Assembly: GCA_964609245.1 (NCBI GenBank) | Contig: CAZSSB010000006.1 | Coordinates: forward strand, 1 to 64,000 | Origin: JAFGCY01 sp964609245 | Lineage (GTDB): Bacteria > 4484-113 > JAFGCY01 | DNA length: 64,000 nucleotides | Direction: 5' to 3' | Notes under the pieces: generated by a model | The model's input: the letters and a program-made list of their open reading frames with translations, nothing else | What the model was told of the DNA's origin: nothing | Database searches by the model: none | Position numbers and translations under genes: made by a program | Shown here: positions 53,986-61,073 of the stretch, piece by piece | Layout of the letters: the number at the start of each line of letters is the position of its first letter | How positions within the stretch are numbered: position 1 is the stretch's first letter

Positions 53986-53988
53986 AAT
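53983..53988 (+). promoter_or_regulatory. TAGAAT -10-like box
   Basis: TAGAAT overlaps the kdsB stop (TAG at 53983) and is followed by 6 nt and the GTG at 53995. Confidence 0.5.
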
Positions 53989-53994
53989 ACCGCC

Positions 53995-55152
53995 GTGGCC
54001 AGCAGGCCGACCAGCCGGCGAAGAAAGTCCAGCGGCAAGCACGCTGCTCGCTCAGCGCGGCGCCGCCAGCTGATCGCCGTGCTGTACACGGAACGCCCGC
54101 CGCAGCGGCCGACGGTGCTCCGCGATACGTCCGCCCCCTCTTCGGCGGCATCGGAGACAAGGCAGTTTCGCTTCAGCGCCGGCTGCAGCATCGAGCAGCC
54201 ACCCGTCTGTCTGGGCACACTCACGTGCGAGGGCAAGCAGCCACCCGAGACGCCCGGTGAAGCGGCGGTGCAGCGAGGCCGTGGCGGGCAGCAGCAGGCT
54301 GAACGGCTGCTGATCGTCGCTCCGCTGGATGGCGAGACGGCCGAGATGCCGCATGTCCGTTTGACCGGGCTGCTCAAAGCCGCCACGCGCGCCGCCCTCG
54401 AAGCCGCCGGCGGTCAGCCCGGGCTGATTCACTGGTGGCTGGGCTGCCGCCTGGCGCAGCGCGGCTATTTGACGCGCGCCCACTGGAAGGAGACCTGGCG
54501 CCGGCTGGGACTTCAGCGGCCGGAACTCGGCGAGCGGATCGAGCGCGTCGGGCCATATCTGGCCTGGCAGGAGTACCTTGAGCGCCGCCAGGCCGAGCTG
54601 CTCAAGGCCCTGACGCGCGGCAAGCGCAATCCGCTTCGCACCCAGCTCAGCACGCAGGACGTAGTGCGCCTGCTCAACCTGCCGGCGCCGGAGATCGCGG
54701 CCCGGGTTCTCGAGACTTTCGCCTCCGCCCAGCACTTGTCGGTGGAACGAAGCGCCGGCGAGCTGACGGTCAGGCTGGAAGGCGACCTCGCGCCACCGCC
54801 GCTGAGCGCGGAGGATGCCGCGCTCATCGAGCAGATCACAGGGTCCTACGCCGCCGAGGCCGGCACCGCGCGCGCCGCGCTGGCGAAGCTCGATCCCGCG
54901 CGACAGCACGTAATTCACTGGCTGTTCGACGCCGGGCTGCTGGTCGAGGGTCCGGACGGCTATGTCTTCACCCGCGGCCAGCTGACGGACTACCGGCGGC
55001 GGCTGGGGCGCGAGGGGGCCGAGCTGGCCAATGTCAGCATCCGCGAACTGAAGGACCTGCTGGGCCTTAAGCGCCGGGCGGCCGAGGCGCTCTTCGCCTA
55101 CCTCCATGCAACATACGGCGGCGATTCCGCGTCAGGCGGGAGTAGCAGATGA
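53995..55152 (+). CDS. Protein resembling the C-terminal winged-helix half of SelB, without GTPase domains
   Basis: The product has 385 residues. The first 100 are basic and of low complexity. From about 130 on, the sequence follows the winged-helix array at the end of the selenocysteine elongation factor SelB. GYLTRAHWKETWRRL comes first, then NPLRTQLSTQDVVRLLNLP (SelB: HPLRPGM-type). LSAEDAALIEQI follows, then DGYVFTRGQLTDYRRRL. ELANVSIRELKDLLGLKRRAAEALFAYL corresponds to SelB's final helix pair. No GTP-binding motif is present, and no selC, selA or SECIS was noticed here. It is coupled by ATGA to the ABC ATPase gene. The call is by pattern and moderate. Confidence 0.5.
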   Translation: MASRPTSRRRKSSGKHAARSARRRQLIAVLYTERPPQRPTVLRDTSAPSSAASETRQFRFSAGCSIEQPPVCLGTLTCEGKQPPETPGEAAVQRGRGGQQQAERLLIVAPLDGETAEMPHVRLTGLLKAATRAALEAAGGQPGLIHWWLGCRLAQRGYLTRAHWKETWRRLGLQRPELGERIERVGPYLAWQEYLERRQAELLKALTRGKRNPLRTQLSTQDVVRLLNLPAPEIAARVLETFASAQHLSVERSAGELTVRLEGDLAPPPLSAEDAALIEQITGSYAAEAGTARAALAKLDPARQHVIHWLFDAGLLVEGPDGYVFTRGQLTDYRRRLGREGAELANVSIRELKDLLGLKRRAAEALFAYLHATYGGDSASGGSSR

Positions 55153-56141
55153 GCACTACGCCGCTACTCGAGGTGGACGGGCTGACCAAGTACTTCGCCG
55201 TCAAGGCCGGCGGCGAGGGCGGCGGCGGCGCGCGGCTGCGCGCGGTGCACAACGTCAGCTTCCGCCTCGCCGCGGCGCGCACCCTGGGCCTGGTCGGCGA
55301 AAGCGGCTGCGGCAAGAGCACCACCGGCCGCCTGGTGCTGAGGCTGATCGAGCCGAGCGCCGGGCGCATCATGCTCGGCGGTCGGGACATCACGCGGCTT
55401 GGCGGCGCGGCGCTCAAGCAGGCCCGGCGGCGGATGCAGATCATCTTCCAGGATCCCTTGAGCAGCCTCAATCCGCGGCTGACCATCGGCCGGGCCGTCG
55501 CCGAGCCGCTGGTCGTCCACGGGGTGCGCGCCGCCGAGCGGCGGTCGCGGATCGCGGAGCTGCTTGACGAGGTGGGCATCCCGCGCGATGCCGCCGGCCA
55601 CTACCCCCACGAGTTCTCCGGCGGGCAGCGGCAGCGGATCGCGATCGCCCGCGCGCTGGCGCTGAGGCCGGAACTGATCGTCGCCGACGAGCCGGTCAGC
55701 GCACTCGATGCCTCGATCCAGTCCCAGATTCTCAACCTGCTCGGCCGCCTGCAGCGCGACCACCACGTGGCGCTGCTGTTTATCAGCCACGACCTGGCGG
55801 TGGTACGCCACCTGTGCCATGACGTGGCCGTGATGTACCTGGGCGAGATCGTGGAAAGCGGACCGGTGGCGGCGGTCTACGAACGGGCGCGGCACCCGTA
55901 CACCCAGGCGCTGCTCAGCGCGATTCCGCGCCCTGAGCCCGTGGCCAGCGAGGTTCAGCCGCTCGGCGGCCAGCTGCCCAGCGCCGTCGATCCGCCCGCG
56001 GGCTGCGCGTTCGCCTCGCGCTGCCCCCACGCGATGGAGCGGTGCCGCCGCGAGGAGCCGCCGGCGGTGGCGGTTGGAGAACACCACACCGCGCACTGCT
56101 GGCTGGCGGTGGCTCAGGCAACGGAGATAGCGGGGTCGTGA
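55149..56141 (+). CDS. Oligopeptide/dipeptide-type ABC transporter ATPase (OppF/DppF family)
   Basis: The 330-residue ATPase has Walker A GESGCGKST (residues 50-58), Q-loop IIFQDPLSSLNPR, signature EFSGGQRQRIAIARAL, Walker B LIVADEPVSALDAS and the switch His in FISHDLAVV. The OppF/DppF C-terminal domain is present (HPYTQALLSAIPRPEP, then CAFASRCPHAMERC). Such subunits power peptide or nickel uptake together with OppD, OppB and OppC. None of these is nearby. It overlaps the SelB-like gene by 4 bp and is followed one base after its stop by a small membrane protein. Confidence 0.9.
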   Translation: MSTTPLLEVDGLTKYFAVKAGGEGGGGARLRAVHNVSFRLAAARTLGLVGESGCGKSTTGRLVLRLIEPSAGRIMLGGRDITRLGGAALKQARRRMQIIFQDPLSSLNPRLTIGRAVAEPLVVHGVRAAERRSRIAELLDEVGIPRDAAGHYPHEFSGGQRQRIAIARALALRPELIVADEPVSALDASIQSQILNLLGRLQRDHHVALLFISHDLAVVRHLCHDVAVMYLGEIVESGPVAAVYERARHPYTQALLSAIPRPEPVASEVQPLGGQLPSAVDPPAGCAFASRCPHAMERCRREEPPAVAVGEHHTAHCWLAVAQATEIAGS

Positions 56142-56142
56142 T

Positions 56143-56586
56143 ATGAAGCGCTCGATGATCCACGTGATAGTGCTGATCTACTGCCTGCTGGCCATCTTCT
56201 GGCTGCTGGCCCAGCTGGTGCTAGCCATCGGCGAGCAGCGCGTGCTGAGCGATGAGGTGGCGATGCTGCAGAGCGACCTGGACGCGGCCGAGCAGCGCCG
56301 CTCCCACGCCGAGCGGGTGCTGACCGAGAGCCGCGCCGACCAGCGCGAGGGGCGCGCGACCAGGCCCGGCAATGAGGCGATCGTGGCCAGCGCGGAGGTG
56401 CAGGCGGCGCTGACCGCCCACGAGCAGGCAACCGCGCGCTACGATGAGCTAAGCGGCCTGCTGAACCGGGCCTCGGCACAGCTTGAGCGTCTGCGGCTGG
56501 GCTTCGTTCCGCTTGGAGTCGCGCTGCTGGTCCACGTCGCCCTCGGCCTGCTGATGCTGCCGCAGCGGCCCGCGGTGCGTAGCTGA
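56143..56586 (+). CDS. Small TM-coiled coil-TM protein, unknown function
   Basis: The 147-residue protein has a TM helix (about 6-28), then a coiled coil of about 85 residues rich in Ala, Glu, Arg and Gln (VAMLQSDLDAAEQRRSHAE), and a second TM (about 118-140). A hairpin in the membrane with a long extramembrane stalk is expected. It begins one base after the ABC ATPase stop, so the two are co-translated. It might anchor that ATPase, but it has no permease features. It converges on the SPFH gene with no gap. Confidence 0.6.
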   Translation: MKRSMIHVIVLIYCLLAIFWLLAQLVLAIGEQRVLSDEVAMLQSDLDAAEQRRSHAERVLTESRADQREGRATRPGNEAIVASAEVQAALTAHEQATARYDELSGLLNRASAQLERLRLGFVPLGVALLVHVALGLLMLPQRPAVRS

Positions 56587-57522
56587 TCAGCGGGCCCTGA
56601 TCGCGTCCAGATTCAGGATGGTGTCGCCGTCCGTGATCACCAGCTGGATGTCCTCGTTGAGCTTGTCGATCGCCAGCCAGTTCAGGTAGTTGGGGCTCAT
56701 CTCCAGCTGCTCGTTGATGATCTCGATTTCGGCAGCTTCCGCTTCGGCCCTGATGATCTTCTCTTCCTTCTCCTTCTCGGCCCGCTCCAGTATGTACTCC
56801 ATGCGCTCCGCTTCCTGCTGGGCTTTTTTCTTGTCCTCGATCGCGGAGGCGACCATCGGCGGCAGCTCGATATTGCGAATCTGCACCTCCTGCAGCACGA
56901 TGTAGTACTTCTCCAGCGCGGCCAGCATCCGCTGCTCCAGGCTGCGCTCGATCTCCTCGCGCTTGGTGGAGAACGCCTCGGTGGCCTCGTGCCGCGCGAA
57001 CTCGATGCGGATCGCCTCGCGCACGGTGGGGCGGATGATCTTGTCGATATACTCCGGGCCGATGTCAGCGTGCAGGTCGTTGATCTGCTGGTCGTCGAGC
57101 CGGAACTGCACCGTGATATCGAGGTCCATCTTGAGCCCGTCGCTGGAGAGCACCTCGATCGAGTCCGCTCGCGGGACGTTGCCTTCCTGGACGACGCCGC
57201 TCATGGTGTAGACCTGGGTGCGCACGTCGTAGAGGATGCGCTCGTTGATCACCGGCAGTACGAAGCCGTAGCCGGGCACCACCGGCGTGCGGAAGCCGCG
57301 GGTCAGGAGGTTATAGACCACCATCCGCTCGCCGACGGGCACGGTCACGATACTGCTCGCCAGGAACAGCACCACGACCAGCAGGATGCCGACGCCCCAG
57401 CCCCGCTGGGTCATGCTGGCGATCTCCGCCCGGGTGAAGCCGCCCTGCTGCATCTTGCGCGCGTAGGCCGCGGCCAACGCGAAGACGATTACCAGCGCAA
57501 CGATTGTGATTAAGCCTTGCAT
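56587..57522 (-). CDS. SPFH/prohibitin-family membrane protein
   Basis: The 311-residue protein has an N-terminal TM (about 4-22) and a second hydrophobic stretch (about 44-64). The SPFH domain follows with VPVGERMVVYNLLTRGFR and VRTQVYTMSG. A coiled coil comes next (KKKAQQEAERMEYILERAEKE, shown in part) and a short C-terminal tail. It is close to eukaryotic prohibitin and to HflK/HflC, which form ring assemblies that regulate membrane proteases. A single gene is present, not an hflKC pair. The ATG at 57522 has AGGTGG upstream; the TTG just before it is a weaker choice. Confidence 0.88.
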   Translation of the reverse strand: MQGLITIVALVIVFALAAAYARKMQQGGFTRAEIASMTQRGWGVGILLVVVLFLASSIVTVPVGERMVVYNLLTRGFRTPVVPGYGFVLPVINERILYDVRTQVYTMSGVVQEGNVPRADSIEVLSSDGLKMDLDITVQFRLDDQQINDLHADIGPEYIDKIIRPTVREAIRIEFARHEATEAFSTKREEIERSLEQRMLAALEKYYIVLQEVQIRNIELPPMVASAIEDKKKAQQEAERMEYILERAEKEKEEKIIRAEAEAAEIEIINEQLEMSPNYLNWLAIDKLNEDIQLVITDGDTILNLDAIRAR

Positions 57523-57606
57523 CAAAGCACCACCTGTCTCGTTCGATGCCTAAGACTACCACGGCGGCCAATGCGCGCGCCTAACGGGAGCCGCCCTCAG
57601 ACAGCC

Positions 57607-58527
57607 TCACAAGCACTGCGCCACGGCCTGGAGGGCTTCAAGGCCGTGCTCGGCGATCACCGTGCCTTGGAAGCGCTGCTCGAACTGCGGCGGCGTCATC
57701 GCCAGCACCTCGGCGGCGGTCAGGTCCAGGATGCCCGGGCGGGGGATAAGGCGCGGCTCGCGAGTGCTCAGCGGCGTGGCGTTATAGGGGCAGACCTGCT
57801 GGCACTCGTCGCAGCCGTAGAGCCAGCCCGCCAGCTTAGCGCCGGGCGCGGGCGCGCGCCTCTGGTGCTCGTTTAGGAAGCTGATGCAGCGGCTGGCATC
57901 GAGCACCCGCGGCTCCGTGAGCGCTCCCACCGGACAGGCGTCGACGCATAGCGTGCAGTCCCCACAGCCGTCGGAAAGCGGCTGATCGACGGGCAGCTGG
58001 GTGCTGGTCAGCAGGCAGCCGATCAGGAAGTAGCTGCCCAGCCGGTCATTCAGCACCATTGAGTGCTTGCCGCGCCAGCCGATGCCGGCGGCGACGGCCA
58101 GCGCTTTCTCGCTCAGCGGTGAAGTGTCGACCGTCGCCTTCCAACGGTGGCCCGCGATCCGCTCATCCAGCCAGCGGCCCAGCTGTTCCAGCCTGGGGCG
58201 GATCACCTCGTGGTAATCGTCGCCCCAGGCGTAGCGCGCCACCCTGGCGATCCCCGGCCGCGGCCAGTCCGGCGCCGCGGTGTAGTAGCTCTGCGCAACC
58301 ACGATCACACTGGCGCACTCCGGCAGCAGCGAGCGCGGGTCATAGCGGCCTGCGATGTTGCGCGTCAGATAGGCCTTGTCGCCGGCATAGCCACGCCCTG
58401 CCCACTCCTGGTGGCGGGCGGCTTCACCGGTCAGAGCCAGAGGCGCGGCGACCCCCAACGCGTCGAAGCCCAGGTGCCCGGCCTCATCCGCCAGCTCAGC
58501 CTTCAGTTGCTCTGGACTCAGCTCCAT
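57607..58527 (-). CDS. queG: Epoxyqueuosine reductase
   Basis: The 306-residue enzyme carries out the last step of queuosine synthesis in tRNA anticodons, using cobalamin and two [4Fe-4S] clusters. The catalytic Asp134 is in VDTSPLSEKALA. Cluster cysteines are C188, C191, C194 and C198 (CGDCTLCVDAC) and C239, C242 and C246 (CDECQQVC). GWRGKHSMVLN is the family signature. It lacks the C-terminal HEAT repeats of longer forms. It starts five bases after the stop of a lipoprotein gene, so it is probably in the same operon. Confidence 0.93.
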   Translation of the reverse strand: MELSPEQLKAELADEAGHLGFDALGVAAPLALTGEAARHQEWAGRGYAGDKAYLTRNIAGRYDPRSLLPECASVIVVAQSYYTAAPDWPRPGIARVARYAWGDDYHEVIRPRLEQLGRWLDERIAGHRWKATVDTSPLSEKALAVAAGIGWRGKHSMVLNDRLGSYFLIGCLLTSTQLPVDQPLSDGCGDCTLCVDACPVGALTEPRVLDASRCISFLNEHQRRAPAPGAKLAGWLYGCDECQQVCPYNATPLSTREPRLIPRPGILDLTAAEVLAMTPPQFEQRFQGTVIAEHGLEALQAVAQCL

Positions 58528-58532
58528 GCCCG

Positions 58533-59177
58533 TCAGTCGGCGGATGGAGGCTCCGCGGCGCCGCCTTCCTCCGGGGATTCGACCGGCGCATCCCCGCCGG
58601 GCTCGTCCTCGGCCGCCTGCTCGGCATCCTCGCCCTGCCCCGGCAGCTCGTCGACCTCCACCACGATCGCCCCTTCCGGATCGGCCTCCAGGTCGTAGAC
58701 GCCCAGCGTATCATCGCGCAGGTACTCATAGACTCGCCTGGCGATCTGCTCCTCCTGCAGAAAGGAGTTCTCCTTGATCATCATCCGCTGCACCACCGGC
58801 GCCCAGTCCTCGCCGGTGTAGCGCGGGGACCACTCCGCGCTGCCGTAGTGCTCCCAGTCGAAGGCGTCTTTGAAGCCGCACTCGTGGCACCACACGCAGC
58901 GGTTCATCGTCAGCTCCTGATCCGAGACGCCGATGCTGGGGTTCTGCAGCCCTTCGCGCGCCGCTTCGGGGTAAACCGCCGTGTCGCGGATGTCGAAGTC
59001 CGCCTCGTCACCCCACAGCCGGTTGGAGGCCACCAGGTAGGTGCCCTCCTCGTCCGTGGTGGCGGGCGGGGGCGGGCAGCCCGCGAGCAAACCCACTGCC
59101 ACCACCAGCGCAATCCACGCCGCAACACCAAACGTGGTCGGCCCCGGGCACGTCCTTCTATCCGAACTCGCTGCCAT
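58533..59177 (-). CDS. Lipoprotein with a c-type haem motif
   Basis: The 214-residue protein has a lipoprotein signal (IALVVAVGLLAGC, Cys34). A single haem-binding CXXCH is at 94-98 (NRCVWCHEC). Downstream are DWAPVVQRMM, where Met132 or Met133 could be the sixth haem ligand, and LARRVYEYLR-like helix residues. This is the pattern of a small cytochrome c. The C-terminal 55 residues are acidic and of low complexity (Glu/Pro/Gly). An electron-transfer role is likely; partners are unknown. TATAAT lies 12 nt before the ATG. It is transcribed ahead of queG. Confidence 0.75.
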   Translation of the reverse strand: MAASSDRRTCPGPTTFGVAAWIALVVAVGLLAGCPPPPATTDEEGTYLVASNRLWGDEADFDIRDTAVYPEAAREGLQNPSIGVSDQELTMNRCVWCHECGFKDAFDWEHYGSAEWSPRYTGEDWAPVVQRMMIKENSFLQEEQIARRVYEYLRDDTLGVYDLEADPEGAIVVEVDELPGQGEDAEQAAEDEPGGDAPVESPEEGGAAEPPSAD

Positions 59178-59189
59178 CGTCGTACCCCC

Positions 59190-59195
59190 ATTATA
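59190..59195 (-). promoter_or_regulatory. TATAAT -10 box (minus strand)
   Basis: A perfect TATAAT (59195 to 59190) lies 12 nt before the ATG at 59177 and is divergent from the HtrA promoter. Confidence 0.55.
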
Positions 59196-59243
59196 CGGAC
59201 GGGCAGCAGATTAGCGGGTTCGGGCCGGCATGGTGCTGGCACG

Positions 59244-59249
59244 TATAAT
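59244..59249 (+). promoter_or_regulatory. TATAAT -10 box of the HtrA gene
   Basis: A perfect TATAAT is followed by 8 nt and the ATG at 59258. Confidence 0.6.
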
Positions 59250-59257
59250 CTGAGCAT

Positions 59258-60484
59258 ATGCACGCAGCAAGGATCTGGAGTATCGTCGTTCTCGGATGCC
59301 TGGCCGGCGCGCTGGTCGGCTTCGGGCTCGGCAACCCGCCGGGCCAGCGGGCCGCCGCCAGCGCAGACCTGTTGGCAAACACCGGCACCGGCACGGAGCT
59401 GACCGGCTTCGCCACGCCCGCCGCCAGTCCCACGGCCACCGTCGCCGCCCAGACCGAGGCTGCCATCGGCGGCAGCTTCGTCACGGACGTCTATCAGGAG
59501 GTCAGCCCGGCGGTGGTGCACATCACCAACAAGTCGGTCTACGAGGCCTTCGACTTCTTCATGCGCCGCCACCAGTTCGAGACGGAGTCCACGGGCAGCG
59601 GCGTGATCGTCCGCGACACGGGCTATATCCTGACCAACTACCACGTGATCGCCGACGCCCGGCAGATCGTGGTGGTGCTCAACGACGGGCGCGAGTTCCT
59701 GGATACGGAGATCGTCGGCGCCGATCCCGGTACCGATCTGGCGCTGCTCAAGGTCGAGCCCGAGGCGCCGCTGCCGACCGCCGCGCTGGGTGACAGCGAC
59801 GCGATCAACGTCGGCGAATGGGTGGTCGCGATCGGCAACCCGCGCGGCTTGGACTGGACGGTCACCGCCGGCGTAATCAGCGCGCTGGGCCGCGAGGGTG
59901 TCAGCCAGACCGGCCAGACCATCAGCGGCCTGATCCAGACCGACGCCTCGATCAACCCCGGCAACTCCGGTGGTCCACTGCTTAACGCGCGCGGCGAGGT
60001 CATCGGTATCAACGAGATGATTGTCTCCCAGTCGGGCGGCAGCGAGGGAATCGGGCTGGCCATCCCGATCAACACCGCCAAGGAGGTGCTCGAGGATCTG
60101 GAGACCCACGGCCGCGTGATTCGCGCCTGGCTCGGGATTCGCATCGCCGAGCGAATCACCCCCTCGCTGGCGGCCTACTTCGATCTGCCCGTCGACTTCG
60201 GGTTCGCGGTCAAAAACGTGTTCGCCGGCAGTCCCGCGGATATCGGCGGGATCCAGTCGTATTACACGGATCGCCGCAACTTCCATTACGACATCATCAC
60301 GCGCATCGGCAACGAGCGGCTCGACGAAGAGCGGGAGCTGCTGGACGTGATCCGCGGCCACGAACCGGGCGAGCGGATCGAGGTCGAGGTCTATCGAATA
60401 GTGGACGGCGAGTACTCTGTGAACACCATGCAGATCGATCTCGCCGAACTGCCCGCCGACGCCCCGCTGATGGGTATCATCTAG
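59258..60484 (+). CDS. HtrA/DegP-type periplasmic serine protease with PDZ domain
   Basis: The 408-residue protein has an N-terminal TM or signal (about 7-24) and a linker rich in Ala and Thr. The trypsin-like domain has catalytic triad His129 (LTNYHVIADA), Asp160 (GADPGTDLALLKV) and Ser237 (NPGNSGGP). One PDZ domain follows from about residue 295 (AWLGIRIAER), with an insert of about 20 residues. HtrA proteases degrade or refold damaged envelope proteins. The product has one PDZ domain and so resembles DegS or HhoA more than DegP. The ATG is 8 nt after a perfect TATAAT. Confidence 0.93.
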   Translation: MHAARIWSIVVLGCLAGALVGFGLGNPPGQRAAASADLLANTGTGTELTGFATPAASPTATVAAQTEAAIGGSFVTDVYQEVSPAVVHITNKSVYEAFDFFMRRHQFETESTGSGVIVRDTGYILTNYHVIADARQIVVVLNDGREFLDTEIVGADPGTDLALLKVEPEAPLPTAALGDSDAINVGEWVVAIGNPRGLDWTVTAGVISALGREGVSQTGQTISGLIQTDASINPGNSGGPLLNARGEVIGINEMIVSQSGGSEGIGLAIPINTAKEVLEDLETHGRVIRAWLGIRIAERITPSLAAYFDLPVDFGFAVKNVFAGSPADIGGIQSYYTDRRNFHYDIITRIGNERLDEERELLDVIRGHEPGERIEVEVYRIVDGEYSVNTMQIDLAELPADAPLMGII

Positions 60485-60544
60485 CGCGGGCGCGGGGCTT
60501 AAGACGCCGCTGCGCTCCGCCGATACATAAAGGTGTGCCCTGGC

Positions 60545-60573
60545 GTGCAAAACGCGCGCCGCGGTGTTACAAT
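60545..60573 (+). promoter_or_regulatory. Probable flaG-fliD promoter
   Basis: GTGCAA (60545-60550), a 17-bp spacer and TACAAT (60568-60573) lie about 40 nt before the flaG start. The leader carries AGGAGG. No sigma28 or sigma54 consensus was seen. Confidence 0.4.
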
Positions 60574-60613
60574 TCAGTATCAATGCAGTCGCCTCATGGA
60601 GGAGGTATCGACA

Positions 60614-61012
60614 ATGCAGGACTACGTCTCGGGCGTTGCTCCCCTGGTTCGCGAGCGACCCCGTGCTGTACCCGAGCCCTCTCGACCTGAAGCTCGGCCT
60701 GCGCCGGCGCCTGTCATTCGTACTGAGGAGTCGTCACCGACCGGGCAGGTCAGTAGCGGGTCCACCGAAAGGGTTCAGGATCAGGTCTCCCGCGACGAGT
60801 TGGCGGAGATGCTGCGCAAGGTCAACCTGACGTTTGACCTGTTCGAGATCGCAGCGGAGTACTCGATCGAGGAAGAAGGCAAGCGAATCAGCATCATTGT
60901 GCGCAACACCCACACCGGCGAGATTCTCCGGCGGATTCCGCCCGGCGAATTCCTCGACAACCTGCGGGATATCCGGCAGGGGCTGGGCATGCACATCAAT
61001 GCGAAGGTCTGA
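60614..61012 (+). CDS. flaG: FlaG family flagellar protein
   Basis: The 132-residue protein has a disordered Pro/Arg-rich N-terminus (about 1-60). The conserved FlaG domain follows, with LRKVNLTFDLFEIAAEYSI, RISIIVRNTHTGEILRRIP and PGEFLDNLRDIRQGLG. FlaG is a small protein often encoded beside fliD and affects filament length. AGGAGG lies eight bases before the ATG. fliD starts 62 nt downstream. An in-frame ATG upstream at 60596 is less likely. Confidence 0.9.
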   Translation: MQDYVSGVAPLVRERPRAVPEPSRPEARPAPAPVIRTEESSPTGQVSSGSTERVQDQVSRDELAEMLRKVNLTFDLFEIAAEYSIEEEGKRISIIVRNTHTGEILRRIPPGEFLDNLRDIRQGLGMHINAKV

Positions 61013-61073
61013 ACTGACCAGCGGCTTGCCGGCCTGACCTGTCCGCGCGTGGATCAGGCGTGGAGAGGGTCAT

